Assembly (NCBI GenBank): GCA_028293825.1
Contig: JAQGNY010000012.1
Span: 1 to 64,000, forward strand
Direction of reading: 5' to 3'
DNA from: Verrucomicrobiaceae bacterium
GTDB lineage: Bacteria > Pseudomonadota > Gammaproteobacteria > Pseudomonadales > CAMLJR01
DNA length: 64,000 nt
The position numbers and the translations under genes are program-made. The notes beneath the pieces were generated by a model, which saw only the letters and a program-made list of their open reading frames with translations, did not search any database and was not told the origin of the DNA. Positions 48,620 through 59,679 of this stretch are shown in pieces. How positions within the stretch are numbered: the stretch's first letter is position 1; every line of letters starts with the position of its first letter.

Positions 48620-49514
48620 AGAAATTACGCGTTGCGGTTATGTCGCTTTGGTCGGTCGGCCCAATGTCGGCAAATCGACGCTGCTCAATCATTTGCTCGG
48701 ACAGAAAATCAGTATCACGTCGCGCAAACCGCAGACCACGCGGCATCGCGTGCTCGGGATTAAAACCGAGGGCGACGTGCAGATTATTTACGTCGATACC
48801 CCCGGTCTGCATCGGATCGAACCGCGCGCGATCAATCGCTTGATGAATCAAACGGCGAGCCAGGCATTGCTCGATGTCGATGTCGTTGTCTTCGTTATCG
48901 ACCGGCTGCGTTGGACCGAGGAAGACGAATGGGTGCTGGAGAAATTACAGGCTGTCAAAAATCCGGTGATCCTGGCGCTGAATAAAATCGATTTGCTGGA
49001 AAACAAAGAAGAGTTGTTGCCGGCGTTAAAAAAGTTTTCGGAAAAATATCCGTTTGCCGAAATATTTCCGCTGTCGGCATTGCGCGGCCACAATCTCGAC
49101 GGCCTCGAAAAAGCAATTACTAAGCTGTTGCCGCACAACCCGCACTTTTTTGCGGAAGATCAAATCACCGATCGCAGCCAGCGTTTTCTCGCCGCCGAAA
49201 TGGTGCGCGAAAAAGTAATGCGGCAGTTGGGCGAAGAGTTGCCGTACGAAATTACCGTTGAAGTCGAATCGTTTAAATTGCTCGGGCGCATGGTGGAAAT
49301 TCACGCGCTGATTTTAGTCGAGCGCGAGGGCCAGAAAAAAATCGTCATCGGCAACGGCGGCGAGCGCATTAAATTGATCGGCGAAGAAGCGCGCAAGGAC
49401 ATGGAAAAAATGTTCGAGAGCAAAGTCATGCTCAAGCTTTGGGTAAAGGTAAAAGCGGGCTGGTCCGATGACGAACGCGCGTTGCGCAGCCTCGGCTATA
49501 CGGACTACGAGTAA
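48612..49514 (+). CDS. era: GTPase Era
   Basis: GTPase that binds 16S rRNA and aids 30S assembly. The 300 residues contain G1 [17 protein letters not shown]3 DTPGLH, G4 NKIDLL, and a C-terminal KH domain with [20 protein letters not shown] (split). It overlaps rnc and is followed by recO after 8 nt, a typical operon. Confidence 0.98.
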   Translation: MTEEITRCGYVALVGRPNVGKSTLLNHLLGQKISITSRKPQTTRHRVLGIKTEGDVQIIYVDTPGLHRIEPRAINRLMNQTASQALLDVDVVVFVIDRLRWTEEDEWVLEKLQAVKNPVILALNKIDLLENKEELLPALKKFSEKYPFAEIFPLSALRGHNLDGLEKAITKLLPHNPHFFAEDQITDRSQRFLAAEMVREKVMRQLGEELPYEITVEVESFKLLGRMVEIHALILVEREGQKKIVIGNGGERIKLIGEEARKDMEKMFESKVMLKLWVKVKAGWSDDERALRSLGYTDYE

Positions 49515-49522
49515 TTTGCTTC

Positions 49523-50230
49523 GTGAGCATCACGGAGTCACTGCAATCGGCCTATTTGTTACATTCGCGCGATTATCGCGACACCAGTCTCATCGTCGAA
49601 TTGTTTACGCTGCAGCAAGGTCGCGTTTCTGCGGTCGCACGTGGTGCGCGCAGCGTGCGGCACGGCTCCAGTCAACGCGCAATTTTGCAGCCGTTTCAGC
49701 CGCTGTGGCTTGAAGTTGTCGGTCACACCGATTTAAAAAGTTTACGTCAGGTCGAGACGCGCGCCGCTGCAATCACGTTGCGCGGCAAATCGTTATTCGG
49801 CGCGCTGTATTTAAATGAATTGCTGTGCCGGTTGTTGCATCGCGACGACGCAAATTCAGAATTATTTGCCGACTACGAAAACACGTTGCAGCAATTGAGC
49901 AATGACAATTTACTCGACGTGGTATTGCGGCATTTTGAATTGCGCTTGTTGGATGCGTTAGGTTACGGCTTCAGTCTGACGCACGTTACCGACAGCGGTA
50001 CCGAAATCGTACCCGGCCTGCTTTATGATTTCGATGCGCAGCGCGGATTAACCCGCAATCGCATGGCAAATCCGCACGCGATTAATGGCAGCGACATTAT
50101 TGATTTTCTACAGGGTATTTATTCGCCGGCGGCGCGGCGCGCATTAAAACAAATTTGTCGCCAGGCATTGCGGCCGCACTTGGGCACTAAACCATTGAGC
50201 AGTCGCGAGCTATTTGTCAGCGACCGTTAA
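49523..50230 (+). CDS. recO: DNA repair protein RecO
   Basis: Recombination mediator that, with RecR, loads RecA at gaps. The 235 residues have the N-terminal OB-fold (AYLLHSRDYRDTSLIVELFT, split) with VARGARS, then a helical domain (LNELLCRLL, FELRLLDALGYGF). The start is GTG at 49523. In many gammaproteobacteria pdxJ follows; here the barA kinase gene converges instead, ending 6 nt away. Confidence 0.95.
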   Translation: MSITESLQSAYLLHSRDYRDTSLIVELFTLQQGRVSAVARGARSVRHGSSQRAILQPFQPLWLEVVGHTDLKSLRQVETRAAAITLRGKSLFGALYLNELLCRLLHRDDANSELFADYENTLQQLSNDNLLDVVLRHFELRLLDALGYGFSLTHVTDSGTEIVPGLLYDFDAQRGLTRNRMANPHAINGSDIIDFLQGIYSPAARRALKQICRQALRPHLGTKPLSSRELFVSDR

Positions 50231-50236
50231 TTGCTG

Positions 50237-53005
50237 TCAGGCTGATTTGGCTGCTGAGTTATTCGCATTGGGCGCTGGCTCGTCGGTATTAAAAATAACG
50301 TCCAGATCGTGCTGCTCTTCCCACGCCAATAATTCATCGATCGCAGCGAGCAAGGTTCCGGTCGCCGCTGCCACTGCATCGCGCGAACTATTTTGTTTTA
50401 GCGTTTCTTCCAGCGCATAGCTGCTTTGCTGTAATTTCAACGCACCGCAATAACAGCTGGCGCCATGTACTCGATGCGTTTCTTCCAGCAATGCTTCTAA
50501 ATTGTCGTCCTGATGATGTTGAAATAATGCTGTGCGCAACGTGGGAAGATCGCGCAATAAATCGCGCAAAAACTCTTTCGCCAGCGCCGGTTTATTGCGC
50601 GCGCGTTCAAGACTTAATTCGATCTGCACCGGTTGCTGCGGCATCGCGCGTTCAGCCGTCACACAGCTGTCGAGCAAGTCGCGCAATTGCGTTTCGGTAA
50701 TCGGTTTAATCAAACACAGGTCGAAACCTTCGGCCAATAAACGACGTTGCTCTTCCGGCAATAAATGCGCGGTCAACGCGACAATTTTAGTGCTGCGATT
50801 TTCACTGCTGCCGTTGCGAATCATATCGGCGACCTGCGCACCGTTAAGTTCGGGCATTTGAATATCGAGCAGAATTAGATCGAAGCGTTGTTGCTCGCAG
50901 TGCGCCAGCGCTTCGCGGCCATTGCTGGCGAGCACGGCGCTGGCGCCAAACTCTTCGAGCAGAATGGCGATTAATTTCAGATTGGTGGCGTTATCGTCGA
51001 CGGCCAACACGCGCAAGCCGCGCATTGTCGACGCGGAGATGTTAGCGGGCGCGACATCGGTGGTGCGCGGGCACCATTCGTCGCAGAGCGCATCGTAAAG
51101 CGGGATATGTCCCAGCGGTTTGGTCAGCACTTTTATCGCGCTATTAATAACCGGCGCATTGCTGTGACTGGCGTGCAATAGCCACACCGGCGCTTTTGGC
51201 AACGGCAATGCGGGCGGTAAGATTTCGCCGATGGCGGGATTGAGCAGCCAGCCGTCGCAGTTCGCCGCACGCGCGGGTAAAGCGCGCAGATCGTCGGCGA
51301 CGGTCACTTCGATATGCCAGCTGCGCAGCAATTCAATCAGGGCGCGTTGCGAGAGCGGCTGCGGATCGTAAAGCAGTAATTGTTTGCCGGCGAGTTGACC
51401 GAATTGGCGTCGTTGCAGCGGTAACTCTTGCGCGGGCAATCGCAACGAAAACCAAAATGTCGAACCGTTTCCGAGCGCGCTGTTTAAGCCGATTTCGCCG
51501 CCCATATGCTCGACCAGGCGTTTGCTGATGGCGAGGCCGAGTCCGGTGCCGCCGAATTCGCGTGAGGTCGATGCGTCCGCCTGCGTAAATGCATTGAATA
51601 ATTGTTGTTGATGTTGCACGTCGATGCCGATGCCGGTATCGCGCACGCTGATTTTCAACGGCACGCGTGCGCCGACCGCAGCGGTTAATGCGACCTCGAC
51701 TGAAATGTGACCGCGCGGCGTAAATTTAATCGCGTTGCTGATCAGGTTGGTGAGAATTTGCCGTAATCGCAATGGATCGCCGATTAATTCGGTCGGCACT
51801 ACCGTGTCGTACGCGAGAATTAAATCGAGTTTTTTCTCGTTCGCGCTCGGCGCCAAGATCGTTAGTGTGTCTTCGATAACTTCGCGCAAATTGAACGGCG
51901 TGTTGTCGAGCACTAATTTGCCGGCTTCCATTTTCGAGAAATCGAGAATGTCGCTGATGATGCCGAGCAACGCTTCGGCGGAAAGCCGAATGGTTTCGAG
52001 GTATTCGCGCTGGCGCGCGTCGAGCACGCTTTTCAGCAGCAATTTACTGAAGCCGATAATGCCGTTCAGCGGCGTGCGCAATTCGTGGCTGGTATTGGCG
52101 AGAAATTCGGATTTGATACGGCTGGCTTCGAGTGCTTCGCGCCGCGCCAGATCGAGTTCGATATTTTGTATTTCGACGGTTTCGAGCGACTCGCGCAAAT
52201 CGCGGTTGGTTTGTTCGAGATTGCGGCGCAACTCGATGGCGGAGTTTTGCACGGTCGATGCCATGCGGTTGAGATCTTCGGCCAGATTGCGCAGCGTGTC
52301 GTCGCCGTGTAATTGCACCGGCGCATCGAACTGACCGTTGGCGATGCGCTGAATACCGTCGCGCAAAATGCTGACAGCCTTTTCCAAACGGCGACTCGCG
52401 AACACGGCAATTGCCACCGCACTGATCAGTGCCAGCGCTACGATCATGCCGCCGACAAACAGCGATTGGTACGTGTCGACCTGATACGGCGAGCGCGAAT
52501 ATTCGACCATCACCCAGCCGAGCGGCGCGGAGTTCTCCACGCTTTTGCTATCGCGCTCGTTGGCGGTGTGAGCCGCGCTATTAAAAGCGCTGGTGAACGC
52601 ATTGTTGGGCTGCACCGGCATCGTAATGCGTAACGTGGTGTCGGTCGCCGCAATGATATTTTGCGTGATCAGCGCATTCGTTTGCGCTTCGACCAACTGC
52701 GGGCCGGCGTGTGCACGCAGCTGACGCGCGCCATCGTAAATGGCGACCGCATTGACGCCGGGTTCTTCCAGCGCTAGTGAACTCATTTCCTGCAGCGAAT
52801 CTTTGTCGCCATCGCGCAACGATTTGCGCGCGGCATTCGCCAGCTGTAAGGCGGTGGCGTGACTGCGTTCGAGCAACAGGCGATTGATATCGTCGACGCG
52901 GCTTTTATTGAAATACGTGCCTAGCGCCAGCGCGATCAATAGCGATGGCGTTAGCGCCGTGGTGAGGATAAGAGTTTTAAGACCGCGGTTTTGCATAGCC
53001 TTCAT
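50237..53005 (-). CDS. barA: BarA/GacS-type hybrid sensor histidine kinase
   Basis: Membrane sensor of the Gac/Rsm pathway, which controls small RNAs that titrate CsrA/RsmA. The 922 residues run: first transmembrane helix (about 10-30), periplasmic sensor region, second helix (about 183-203), HAMP (about 205-260), HisKA with TSHELRTPLNG (His near 307), HATPase (GTGLGLAISKRLVEHMGG), a degenerate receiver-like domain, a receiver with LLDIQMPELNG, and a C-terminal Hpt with HRVHGAS. This order is diagnostic of BarA/GacS. The partner uvrY/gacA is not in the window. Confidence 0.93.
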   Translation of the reverse strand: MKAMQNRGLKTLILTTALTPSLLIALALGTYFNKSRVDDINRLLLERSHATALQLANAARKSLRDGDKDSLQEMSSLALEEPGVNAVAIYDGARQLRAHAGPQLVEAQTNALITQNIIAATDTTLRITMPVQPNNAFTSAFNSAAHTANERDSKSVENSAPLGWVMVEYSRSPYQVDTYQSLFVGGMIVALALISAVAIAVFASRRLEKAVSILRDGIQRIANGQFDAPVQLHGDDTLRNLAEDLNRMASTVQNSAIELRRNLEQTNRDLRESLETVEIQNIELDLARREALEASRIKSEFLANTSHELRTPLNGIIGFSKLLLKSVLDARQREYLETIRLSAEALLGIISDILDFSKMEAGKLVLDNTPFNLREVIEDTLTILAPSANEKKLDLILAYDTVVPTELIGDPLRLRQILTNLISNAIKFTPRGHISVEVALTAAVGARVPLKISVRDTGIGIDVQHQQQLFNAFTQADASTSREFGGTGLGLAISKRLVEHMGGEIGLNSALGNGSTFWFSLRLPAQELPLQRRQFGQLAGKQLLLYDPQPLSQRALIELLRSWHIEVTVADDLRALPARAANCDGWLLNPAIGEILPPALPLPKAPVWLLHASHSNAPVINSAIKVLTKPLGHIPLYDALCDEWCPRTTDVAPANISASTMRGLRVLAVDDNATNLKLIAILLEEFGASAVLASNGREALAHCEQQRFDLILLDIQMPELNGAQVADMIRNGSSENRSTKIVALTAHLLPEEQRRLLAEGFDLCLIKPITETQLRDLLDSCVTAERAMPQQPVQIELSLERARNKPALAKEFLRDLLRDLPTLRTALFQHHQDDNLEALLEETHRVHGASCYCGALKLQQSSYALEETLKQNSSRDAVAAATGTLLAAIDELLAWEEQHDLDVIFNTDEPAPNANNSAAKSA

Positions 53006-53254
53006 GGCACGCCGCTGGGAGGGGTGTCGGCATTATCGGGTGAGCGGGCGGCAAAAGCGAGGTGACGGTGCTATCATCCGGCTTCAATTTTTTTGTTTCG
53101 TAGGCGCAAAACGACAGCCGTAACACTGCATTGTCGCCATCGCGCAGCAGCCGCGATCACGTTCCGTCAGTGCATTGCATCGTTCTCCACCCGCCTTTTA
53201 TTTATGTTGTTCGTAGCCTTATTTGTAGAAAAGTTTAAGTAATAGGACGCTGAC

Positions 53255-54178
53255 ATGTCGTATCCCACCATTGAGGATTTCATCGGCGAAACACCACTGG
53301 TGCGTTTGCAGCGCCTGCCGGGTGAAACCAACAACACGATTCTGGTAAAACTCGAAGGCAATAACCCCGCAGGCTCGGTGAAAGATCGCCCGGCGATGAG
53401 CATGATTCGCCGCGCTGAAGCGCGCGGTGAAATTGCCCCGGGCGATACGCTGATCGAAGCTACCAGCGGCAATACCGGCATCGCGCTGGCAATGGCGGCG
53501 GCGATTCGCGGCTATCGCATGATATTGATCATGCCGGGACATATGAGCGCCGAGCGCAAATTGGCGATGGCGGCCTATGGCGCGGAATTGATTTCGGTAA
53601 CTCAGGCGCAGGGTATGGAAGGCGCGCGCGATTTGGCCCTAACCATGCAGGCGCAAGGTAAAGGCAAAGTGCTCGACCAGTTTTCGAATTCGGACAATCC
53701 GCTCGCGCATTACGAGGGAACCGGCCCGGAAATTTGGCGTCAGACCCAGGGCCGCGTTACCCATTTCGTCGCGTCGATGGGCACCACCGGTACCATCATG
53801 GGCGTATCGCGCTATTTGAAAGAACAAAATCCGGCGATTCAAATCGTTGGCTTGCAACCGACGGAAGGCTCGGCGATTCCCGGTATTCGGCGGTGGCCAC
53901 AGGCGTATTTGCCGAAAATATTTCACGCCGAACAAGTCGATCGCACCATCGATATGGATCAGGCGACTGCCGAAATAACCATGCGCGAACTCGCCGCGCG
54001 CGAAGGCATTTTGTGCGGCGTGTCGTCGGGCGGCGCGGTGGCAGCCGCATTGCAGCTATCCAGCGAGCTGGACCAAGCGGGCACACTGGAAAATGCGGTA
54101 ATCGTCGCCATTATTTGCGATCGCGGCGATCGTTATTTATCGACGGGCGTGTTCGATGCCGCGCTGAAGCACGACTAA
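53255..54178 (+). CDS. cysM: Cysteine synthase B
   Basis: PLP enzyme that makes cysteine from O-acetylserine and sulfide, and S-sulfocysteine from thiosulfate. The 307 residues carry the PLP lysine in NPAGSVKDRPA (near K43), the phosphate-binding TSGNTG, and GTTGTIMGVSRYLKEQNP. NPAGSVKDRPA and LIEATSGNTG together favour CysM over CysK. It follows barA divergently and precedes relA, as in Pseudomonas. Confidence 0.95.
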   Translation: MSYPTIEDFIGETPLVRLQRLPGETNNTILVKLEGNNPAGSVKDRPAMSMIRRAEARGEIAPGDTLIEATSGNTGIALAMAAAIRGYRMILIMPGHMSAERKLAMAAYGAELISVTQAQGMEGARDLALTMQAQGKGKVLDQFSNSDNPLAHYEGTGPEIWRQTQGRVTHFVASMGTTGTIMGVSRYLKEQNPAIQIVGLQPTEGSAIPGIRRWPQAYLPKIFHAEQVDRTIDMDQATAEITMRELAAREGILCGVSSGGAVAAALQLSSELDQAGTLENAVIVAIICDRGDRYLSTGVFDAALKHD

Positions 54179-54337
54179 GCTCAAGCACGGCAGCATTGAG
54201 ACACTGCTGGGTTGATGCACAAATAAAACGGGCGATGAAATACAGAGCGATGTATTTCGTTTATGCGGCGATGCCGCGCGCTTATGTCTCGTTCGGTTCC
54301 GGCAATAAAAGCACGGGCTAAACGATAAGAGAATTGC

Positions 54338-56614
54338 ATGGTAAAGGTTCGCGAAGAGCACCCGGAAAAAGCCGATGGCAGCGTCGATCTCGAGCGTTGG
54401 GTCAGGCGCTTACCGGTGCCGGAAAGCGTCAGTCGCGGTACTTTGTTACGCGCCGCCGGCGTCGCGCGCGCCGCTGACGAGCGCGTAAAGTCCGATCCCG
54501 AATTGTCTTGGGGCGCCGGCAGCTCCTGTCTGCGTACCGGCCTGGAAATGGCGGAAATTCTCGCCGATTTGCACGTCGATCAAGACGGCTTGGTCGCGAC
54601 GATTTTGTATCGCACCGTGCGCGAAGGAAAACTGACGATTGCCATCGTCACCGATCAATTCGGTCCCGCGATTGCGAAATTGATTGAAGGCGTGCTGAAG
54701 ATGGCCGCCATCAGCCGCGTGAAATCCGAGCGCGGACCGGTGCTCGGGCAAGCCGAAGATCAGAACGATACCGTGCGCAAAATGTTGGTCGCACTGGTCG
54801 ACGATGTGCGCGTTGCGTTAATTAAATTGGCTGAGCGCACCTGCGCGATTCGCTCGGTAAAAGATGCACCGGAAAAGCGTTATCGCATCGCGCGCGAAGT
54901 CGCCGATATTTACGCGCCGCTGGCGCATCGGCTCGGCATCGGTCACATCAAATGGGAGCTCGAAGATTTATCGTTCCGCTATCTGCACGCCGATTCGTAT
55001 AAAAAAATCGCAAAACTGCTCGACGAAAAACGGCTTGATCGGCAGGGCTATATCGATCAGGTCATCAACGAATTGCGCGAGTCGTTGACGCGCGTTGGTA
55101 TTCGCACGGAGTTCTCCGGGCGCGCCAAACACATCTACAGCATCTGGCGCAAAATGCAGCGCAAGGGCATCGGCTTTTCGCAGGTTTACGATATTCGCGC
55201 GGTACGCGTGTTGGTGCCGGAAGTGAGGGATTGCTACGCCGCACTCGGCATCGTGCACGGTTTATGGCGCAACGTGCCGAATGAATTCGACGACTACATC
55301 GCCAACCCGAAAGAAAACGGTTATCGCTCGCTGCACACTGCGGTGATTGGGCCAGAAGGCAAAGTGCTCGAAGTGCAAATTCGCACCTTCGATATGCACG
55401 AAGAAGCCGAGTTCGGCGTCTGCGCGCACTGGCGTTACAAAGGTGCCGACAGCGAGCGCAAACGCGTCGGCAGTTACGAAGAAAAAATCGCGTGGTTGCG
55501 CCAGGTATTGGAATGGCACGAAGAGACCGGCGCCGATGCCGATCTCACCGAGCAATTCACGCGCGCGCAGGATCGTGTTTACGTGTTCACCCCGGACGGA
55601 CACGTGGTGAATCTGGCGCAGGGATCGACGCCGCTCGATTTCGCCTATCACATTCACACCGAAGTCGGACATCGCTGCCGCGGCGCCAAAGTAAACGGCC
55701 GCATCGTGCCGCTCGCTTATGTTTTACAAACCGGCGAGCAAGTCGAAATTCTCACCGGTAAAGAAAATGCGCCGCGCCGCGATTGGTTGCAGCCGAATCT
55801 CGCTTACTTAAAAAGTTCGCGCACGCGCGCGAAAGTGCAGGCGTGGTTTCGCCAGCAGGCGCGCGAAGACAATATTCTTGCCGGCCGCAATTTGCTGGAA
55901 AAAGAATTCAAGCGGTTGGCGTTGACCAGCCTCGATTACAAAGCCGTGGCCGAGCGTGTGCGTTGCGCCACCGTTGAGGATATGTACGCGGCAGTCGGCG
56001 TCGGCAGTATTAGCGCCTCGCAAGCCATCAATGCCGCGCAGGCCTTGTTGACGCGCGATGGTCAGGTCGATCCGGTGCTCCCGCATTTAATTCGCAAGCG
56101 CGCCACCAAAGAATCCAACAGCGCCGTGCATATTCGCGGCGTCGGCAATTTGCTCACGCACATTGCCGGCTGCTGCAAACCGGTGCCGGGCGAAGCAATT
56201 GTCGGTTACATCACACTGGGCCGTGGGGTCAGCGTGCATCGTCAGGACTGCAGCAAAATATTGCAGCTGCAATACGCCGAGCCCGAACGCATTATCGAAG
56301 TCAGCTGGGGCGATGAGCAGAATACGTATCCGGTCGAGGTTGAAGTTATCGCGCACGATCGCCAAGGTTTGCTGCGCGATATCACGCAATTGCTCGCGGC
56401 AGAGCGCACCAACGTGCTCGCGTTGAATACCTTGTCCGATATAGAAAACAACACCGCGAAAATGCGCCTGACCGTCGAAATCACCAGCCTCGATGCGCTC
56501 GGCGGGTTGCTCGCCAGGCTGAGCGGTTTGCGCAATATTATTTCCGCCAGTCGCGTGCATGAAGGCGAAGGCCGCGCCGCACGCCGCGATGCGGGCGAAA
56601 AAAATGAGCACTGA
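54338..56614 (+). CDS. relA: GTP pyrophosphokinase RelA
   Basis: Ribosome-associated (p)ppGpp synthetase that responds to uncharged tRNA. The 758 residues have an N-terminal HD domain whose catalytic HD is replaced (ATILYRT in place of the HD motif), so it should lack hydrolase activity. Then come the synthetase (VYDIRAVRVLVPEVRDCY, NPKENGYRSLHTAV), TGS (VYVFTPDGHVVNLAQGSTPLDFAYHIHTEVG, split) and a C-terminal ACT domain. mazG overlaps its 3' end by 11 nt. Confidence 0.97.
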   Translation: MVKVREEHPEKADGSVDLERWVRRLPVPESVSRGTLLRAAGVARAADERVKSDPELSWGAGSSCLRTGLEMAEILADLHVDQDGLVATILYRTVREGKLTIAIVTDQFGPAIAKLIEGVLKMAAISRVKSERGPVLGQAEDQNDTVRKMLVALVDDVRVALIKLAERTCAIRSVKDAPEKRYRIAREVADIYAPLAHRLGIGHIKWELEDLSFRYLHADSYKKIAKLLDEKRLDRQGYIDQVINELRESLTRVGIRTEFSGRAKHIYSIWRKMQRKGIGFSQVYDIRAVRVLVPEVRDCYAALGIVHGLWRNVPNEFDDYIANPKENGYRSLHTAVIGPEGKVLEVQIRTFDMHEEAEFGVCAHWRYKGADSERKRVGSYEEKIAWLRQVLEWHEETGADADLTEQFTRAQDRVYVFTPDGHVVNLAQGSTPLDFAYHIHTEVGHRCRGAKVNGRIVPLAYVLQTGEQVEILTGKENAPRRDWLQPNLAYLKSSRTRAKVQAWFRQQAREDNILAGRNLLEKEFKRLALTSLDYKAVAERVRCATVEDMYAAVGVGSISASQAINAAQALLTRDGQVDPVLPHLIRKRATKESNSAVHIRGVGNLLTHIAGCCKPVPGEAIVGYITLGRGVSVHRQDCSKILQLQYAEPERIIEVSWGDEQNTYPVEVEVIAHDRQGLLRDITQLLAAERTNVLALNTLSDIENNTAKMRLTVEITSLDALGGLLARLSGLRNIISASRVHEGEGRAARRDAGEKNEH

Positions 56615-57422
56615 AATGCGTTACGCGCTGCCGGATTTGCTTGAGGTGATGGCGCGCTTGCGCAATCCCGACGGCGGTTGCCCGTGGGATTTACAGCAAA
56701 ACTTTGCCAGCATCGCGCCGCATACGTTGGAGGAATGTTACGAGCTGGTCGATGCGATCGAGCGCGGCGATTATCCGCAGGTGCGCGAAGAGCTCGGCGA
56801 TGTTTTATTCCAGGTAATTTTTTACGCGCAACTCGGGCGCGAGCAAAACCTATTTAGCTTCGATGATCTGGTGCACAACCTGGTTGCGAAATTATTGCGA
56901 CGTCATCCGCATGTATTTCCGTCCGGCGATTTAACCGAGCGCGTGCACACCGGCGATGTCGCGGTCGAGCAGGTCAACGTCAACTGGGAGCGCATCAAGC
57001 AGCAGGAGCGCGCCGAGAAAAGTCAGCACAGTGTGCTCGACGATGTGCCGTTGGCGTTACCGTCATTATCGCGCGCGGCGAAATTGCAGAAGCGCGCGGC
57101 GCGAGTCGGTTTTGATTGGCAAAGCTGGCGCGATGTCATCGTAAAAATCGATGAAGAAAAAAATGAATTAATCGAAGCCATCGATAGCGGCGATCGCGCG
57201 CATATCGAGGATGAATTTGGCGATCTGCTGTTTAGCTGCGTCAATCTGGCGCGGTTTCTCGATATTGATCCCGAATCCGCTTTGCGTGCCGGTAATCGTA
57301 AATTCGAGCGCCGTTTCGGTTACATCGAACAAGCGCTCGCTGCGCAGGGCCGCGAGCCGCAACAGGTCGCCCTGGCCGAAATGGAAGCCCTATGGGTGGA
57401 AGCGAAGCAGCGCGAAAGATAG
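56604..57422 (+). CDS. mazG: Nucleoside triphosphate pyrophosphohydrolase MazG
   Basis: All-alpha NTP pyrophosphohydrolase; in E. coli it affects (p)ppGpp and nutritional stress. The 272 residues hold two MazG domains: RLRNPDGGCPWDLQQNFASIAPHTLEECYEL (split) with EELGDVLFQVIF (EExxD site), and a second copy with EEKNELIEAID and DEFGDLLFSCVN. ATG 56604 lies within relA; ATG 56616, right after the relA stop, is an alternative. No mazEF toxin genes precede it. Confidence 0.95.
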   Translation: MSTEMRYALPDLLEVMARLRNPDGGCPWDLQQNFASIAPHTLEECYELVDAIERGDYPQVREELGDVLFQVIFYAQLGREQNLFSFDDLVHNLVAKLLRRHPHVFPSGDLTERVHTGDVAVEQVNVNWERIKQQERAEKSQHSVLDDVPLALPSLSRAAKLQKRAARVGFDWQSWRDVIVKIDEEKNELIEAIDSGDRAHIEDEFGDLLFSCVNLARFLDIDPESALRAGNRKFERRFGYIEQALAAQGREPQQVALAEMEALWVEAKQRER

Positions 57423-57563
57423 GTTTAAGCAGTGCACGGCACGGCGCAAAATTGCTGCGCCGGTGCTGGTAAAAGCGCAAATTCAGTTCTAGACCTAATC
57501 GCCGCGCCATAATTTCCCCAATACCCACACGCTGGACACGTGCAAAACAGATGTGTATGGTGA

Positions 57564-58280
<717 letters not shown>

Positions 58281-58295
58281 TAAATCGCAGCGATT

Positions 58296-58327
58296 GAAAA
58301 AGCCCCGCTCAGGCGGGGCTTTTTTTT
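58296..58327 (+). terminator. Rho-independent terminator after adk
   Basis: An 8-bp GC-rich stem (AGCCCCGC / GCGGGGCT, loop TCAG) followed by eight T's, about 20 nt after the adk stop. Confidence 0.93.
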
Positions 58328-58461
58328 GCCTGCGCAATCGATTCGCGCCACACTGCCGCGCCAAGCATTTTTAGCCCGCGAATCTTTTGCACGCGCTACG
58401 ACGTATAACCGTTTTTGTAATTCATCGGCACAATCCGTTGGTGCATGAAATGGAGTTAGGT

Positions 58462-59439
58462 ATGAACACAGCAGTAATTTTGATGAATCTCGGTACGCCG
58501 GCAGCACCAACCGTAGCGGCGATTCGACGTTACCTGCGCGAATTTCTCAGCGACCGGCGCGTGGTGGAAATTCCGCGCTTTATTTGGTATCCGATATTGT
58601 TCGGCGCCATTTTGCCGTTTCGGCCGCAGCGGCTCGTACATGGTTATGCGCAAATGTGGCGGGAGTTCGGCGATTCGCCGCTGCGTGTGATCAGCCGTAA
58701 ACAAGTCGAACGTCTGCAGCAGCGGTTACAACAGGATGGCGAGAACCCACCGCAAATTCGATTTGCTATGACGTATGGCGAACCGAAATTAAGCACAGTA
58801 GTGCAAGAGCTGCGCGCGCAAAATATCGAACGCATTCTGGTGCTGCCGCTGTATCCGCAATTTTCGGCGACCAGTAGCGGTGCTATTTTTGATCAGGTCG
58901 CAGCGCTGTATAAAACAAGTCGCGATATTCCAGCACTGAACATCGTCAAGCATTACCACGATCACCCTCTTTATATAGAAGCATTGGCGCAATCGGTTCT
59001 CGCACATTGGCAGCAACACGGCCGTGCACAAAAATTGCTGATGTCTTTTCACGGAATTCCAAAACGCAATGTTGAATTGGGCGATCCGTATCGCGCGCAC
59101 TGCGAGATCACCGCAAAATTCCTTGCGCAACGTTTGCAACTCGATGCCTCGCAATGGCAATTGTCGTTTCAATCGCGATTGGGTCGCGCCGAGTGGTTGC
59201 AGCCGTACACCAGCGTGAAATTGTTAGAGTGGGGCACGCAAAAATTTTCCAGTATCGATGTGATTTGTCCGGCATTCGCCACTGATTGTTTGGAAACGCT
59301 GGAAGAAATTGCCATCGAAAATCGAATTGTGTTTCAGTCGGCCGGCGGCGGCGAATATCGCTATATCCCCTGTTTAAACGATGGCGATGCGCATATTGAA
59401 TTATTGCGCGAGCTTATTATCTCGAATATGCCGCGCTGA
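58462..59439 (+). CDS. hemH: Ferrochelatase
   Basis: Inserts Fe2+ into protoporphyrin IX, the last step of heme synthesis. The 325 residues start at 58462 (MNTAVILMNLGTPAAPT), chosen because GGAGTTAGG precedes it. The active site is visible in LLMSFHGIPKRNV (catalytic His) and SFQSRLGRAEWLQPYT; the CPAFATDCLETLEEI segment carries two cysteines in the C-terminal half. No terminator is seen between adk's and this gene other than the adk one. Confidence 0.96.
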   Translation: MNTAVILMNLGTPAAPTVAAIRRYLREFLSDRRVVEIPRFIWYPILFGAILPFRPQRLVHGYAQMWREFGDSPLRVISRKQVERLQQRLQQDGENPPQIRFAMTYGEPKLSTVVQELRAQNIERILVLPLYPQFSATSSGAIFDQVAALYKTSRDIPALNIVKHYHDHPLYIEALAQSVLAHWQQHGRAQKLLMSFHGIPKRNVELGDPYRAHCEITAKFLAQRLQLDASQWQLSFQSRLGRAEWLQPYTSVKLLEWGTQKFSSIDVICPAFATDCLETLEEIAIENRIVFQSAGGGEYRYIPCLNDGDAHIELLRELIISNMPR

Positions 59440-59483
59440 ATTGCCGGTACAGATTGTGATCCTCACTCACCGCGTGTAGACAT

Positions 59484-59515
59484 AAAAAAATTCGCTTCGA
59501 CAGCGAATTTTTTTT
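59484..59515 (+). terminator. Rho-independent terminator after hemH
   Basis: An A-rich left arm with TTCGCT, loop TCGACA, right arm GCGAATT and a long T-run, about 45 nt after the hemH stop. The A- and T-runs make it potentially bidirectional. Confidence 0.88.
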
Positions 59516-59606
59516 GGCCGCAGTAAATTCGAATAACTTTTTTAGTATTTGAATTTCTTTTTTCCTGTATTCATCGACGAAAAAATTACTAAATTCATAC
59601 ACTTTC

Positions 59607-59636
59607 TTGTACGTAGTTTATTTTGTGTGCTATTTT
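59607..59636 (+). promoter_or_regulatory. Candidate sigma-70 promoter of the algP-like gene
   Basis: TTGTAC (59607-59612), an 18-nt spacer and TATTTT (59631-59636) with an upstream TGC, i.e. an extended -10. The region is AT-rich and lies about 44 nt before the start codon. Confidence 0.55.
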
Positions 59637-59679
59637 CAGACCGTTGTCACGAAAATGGCCTTAGTCGAGGAGAACAACA

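Noticed and set aside
57427-57466. Imperfect GC-rich inverted repeat after mazG
   Set aside because: One bulge and no T-run, so not a convincing terminator.
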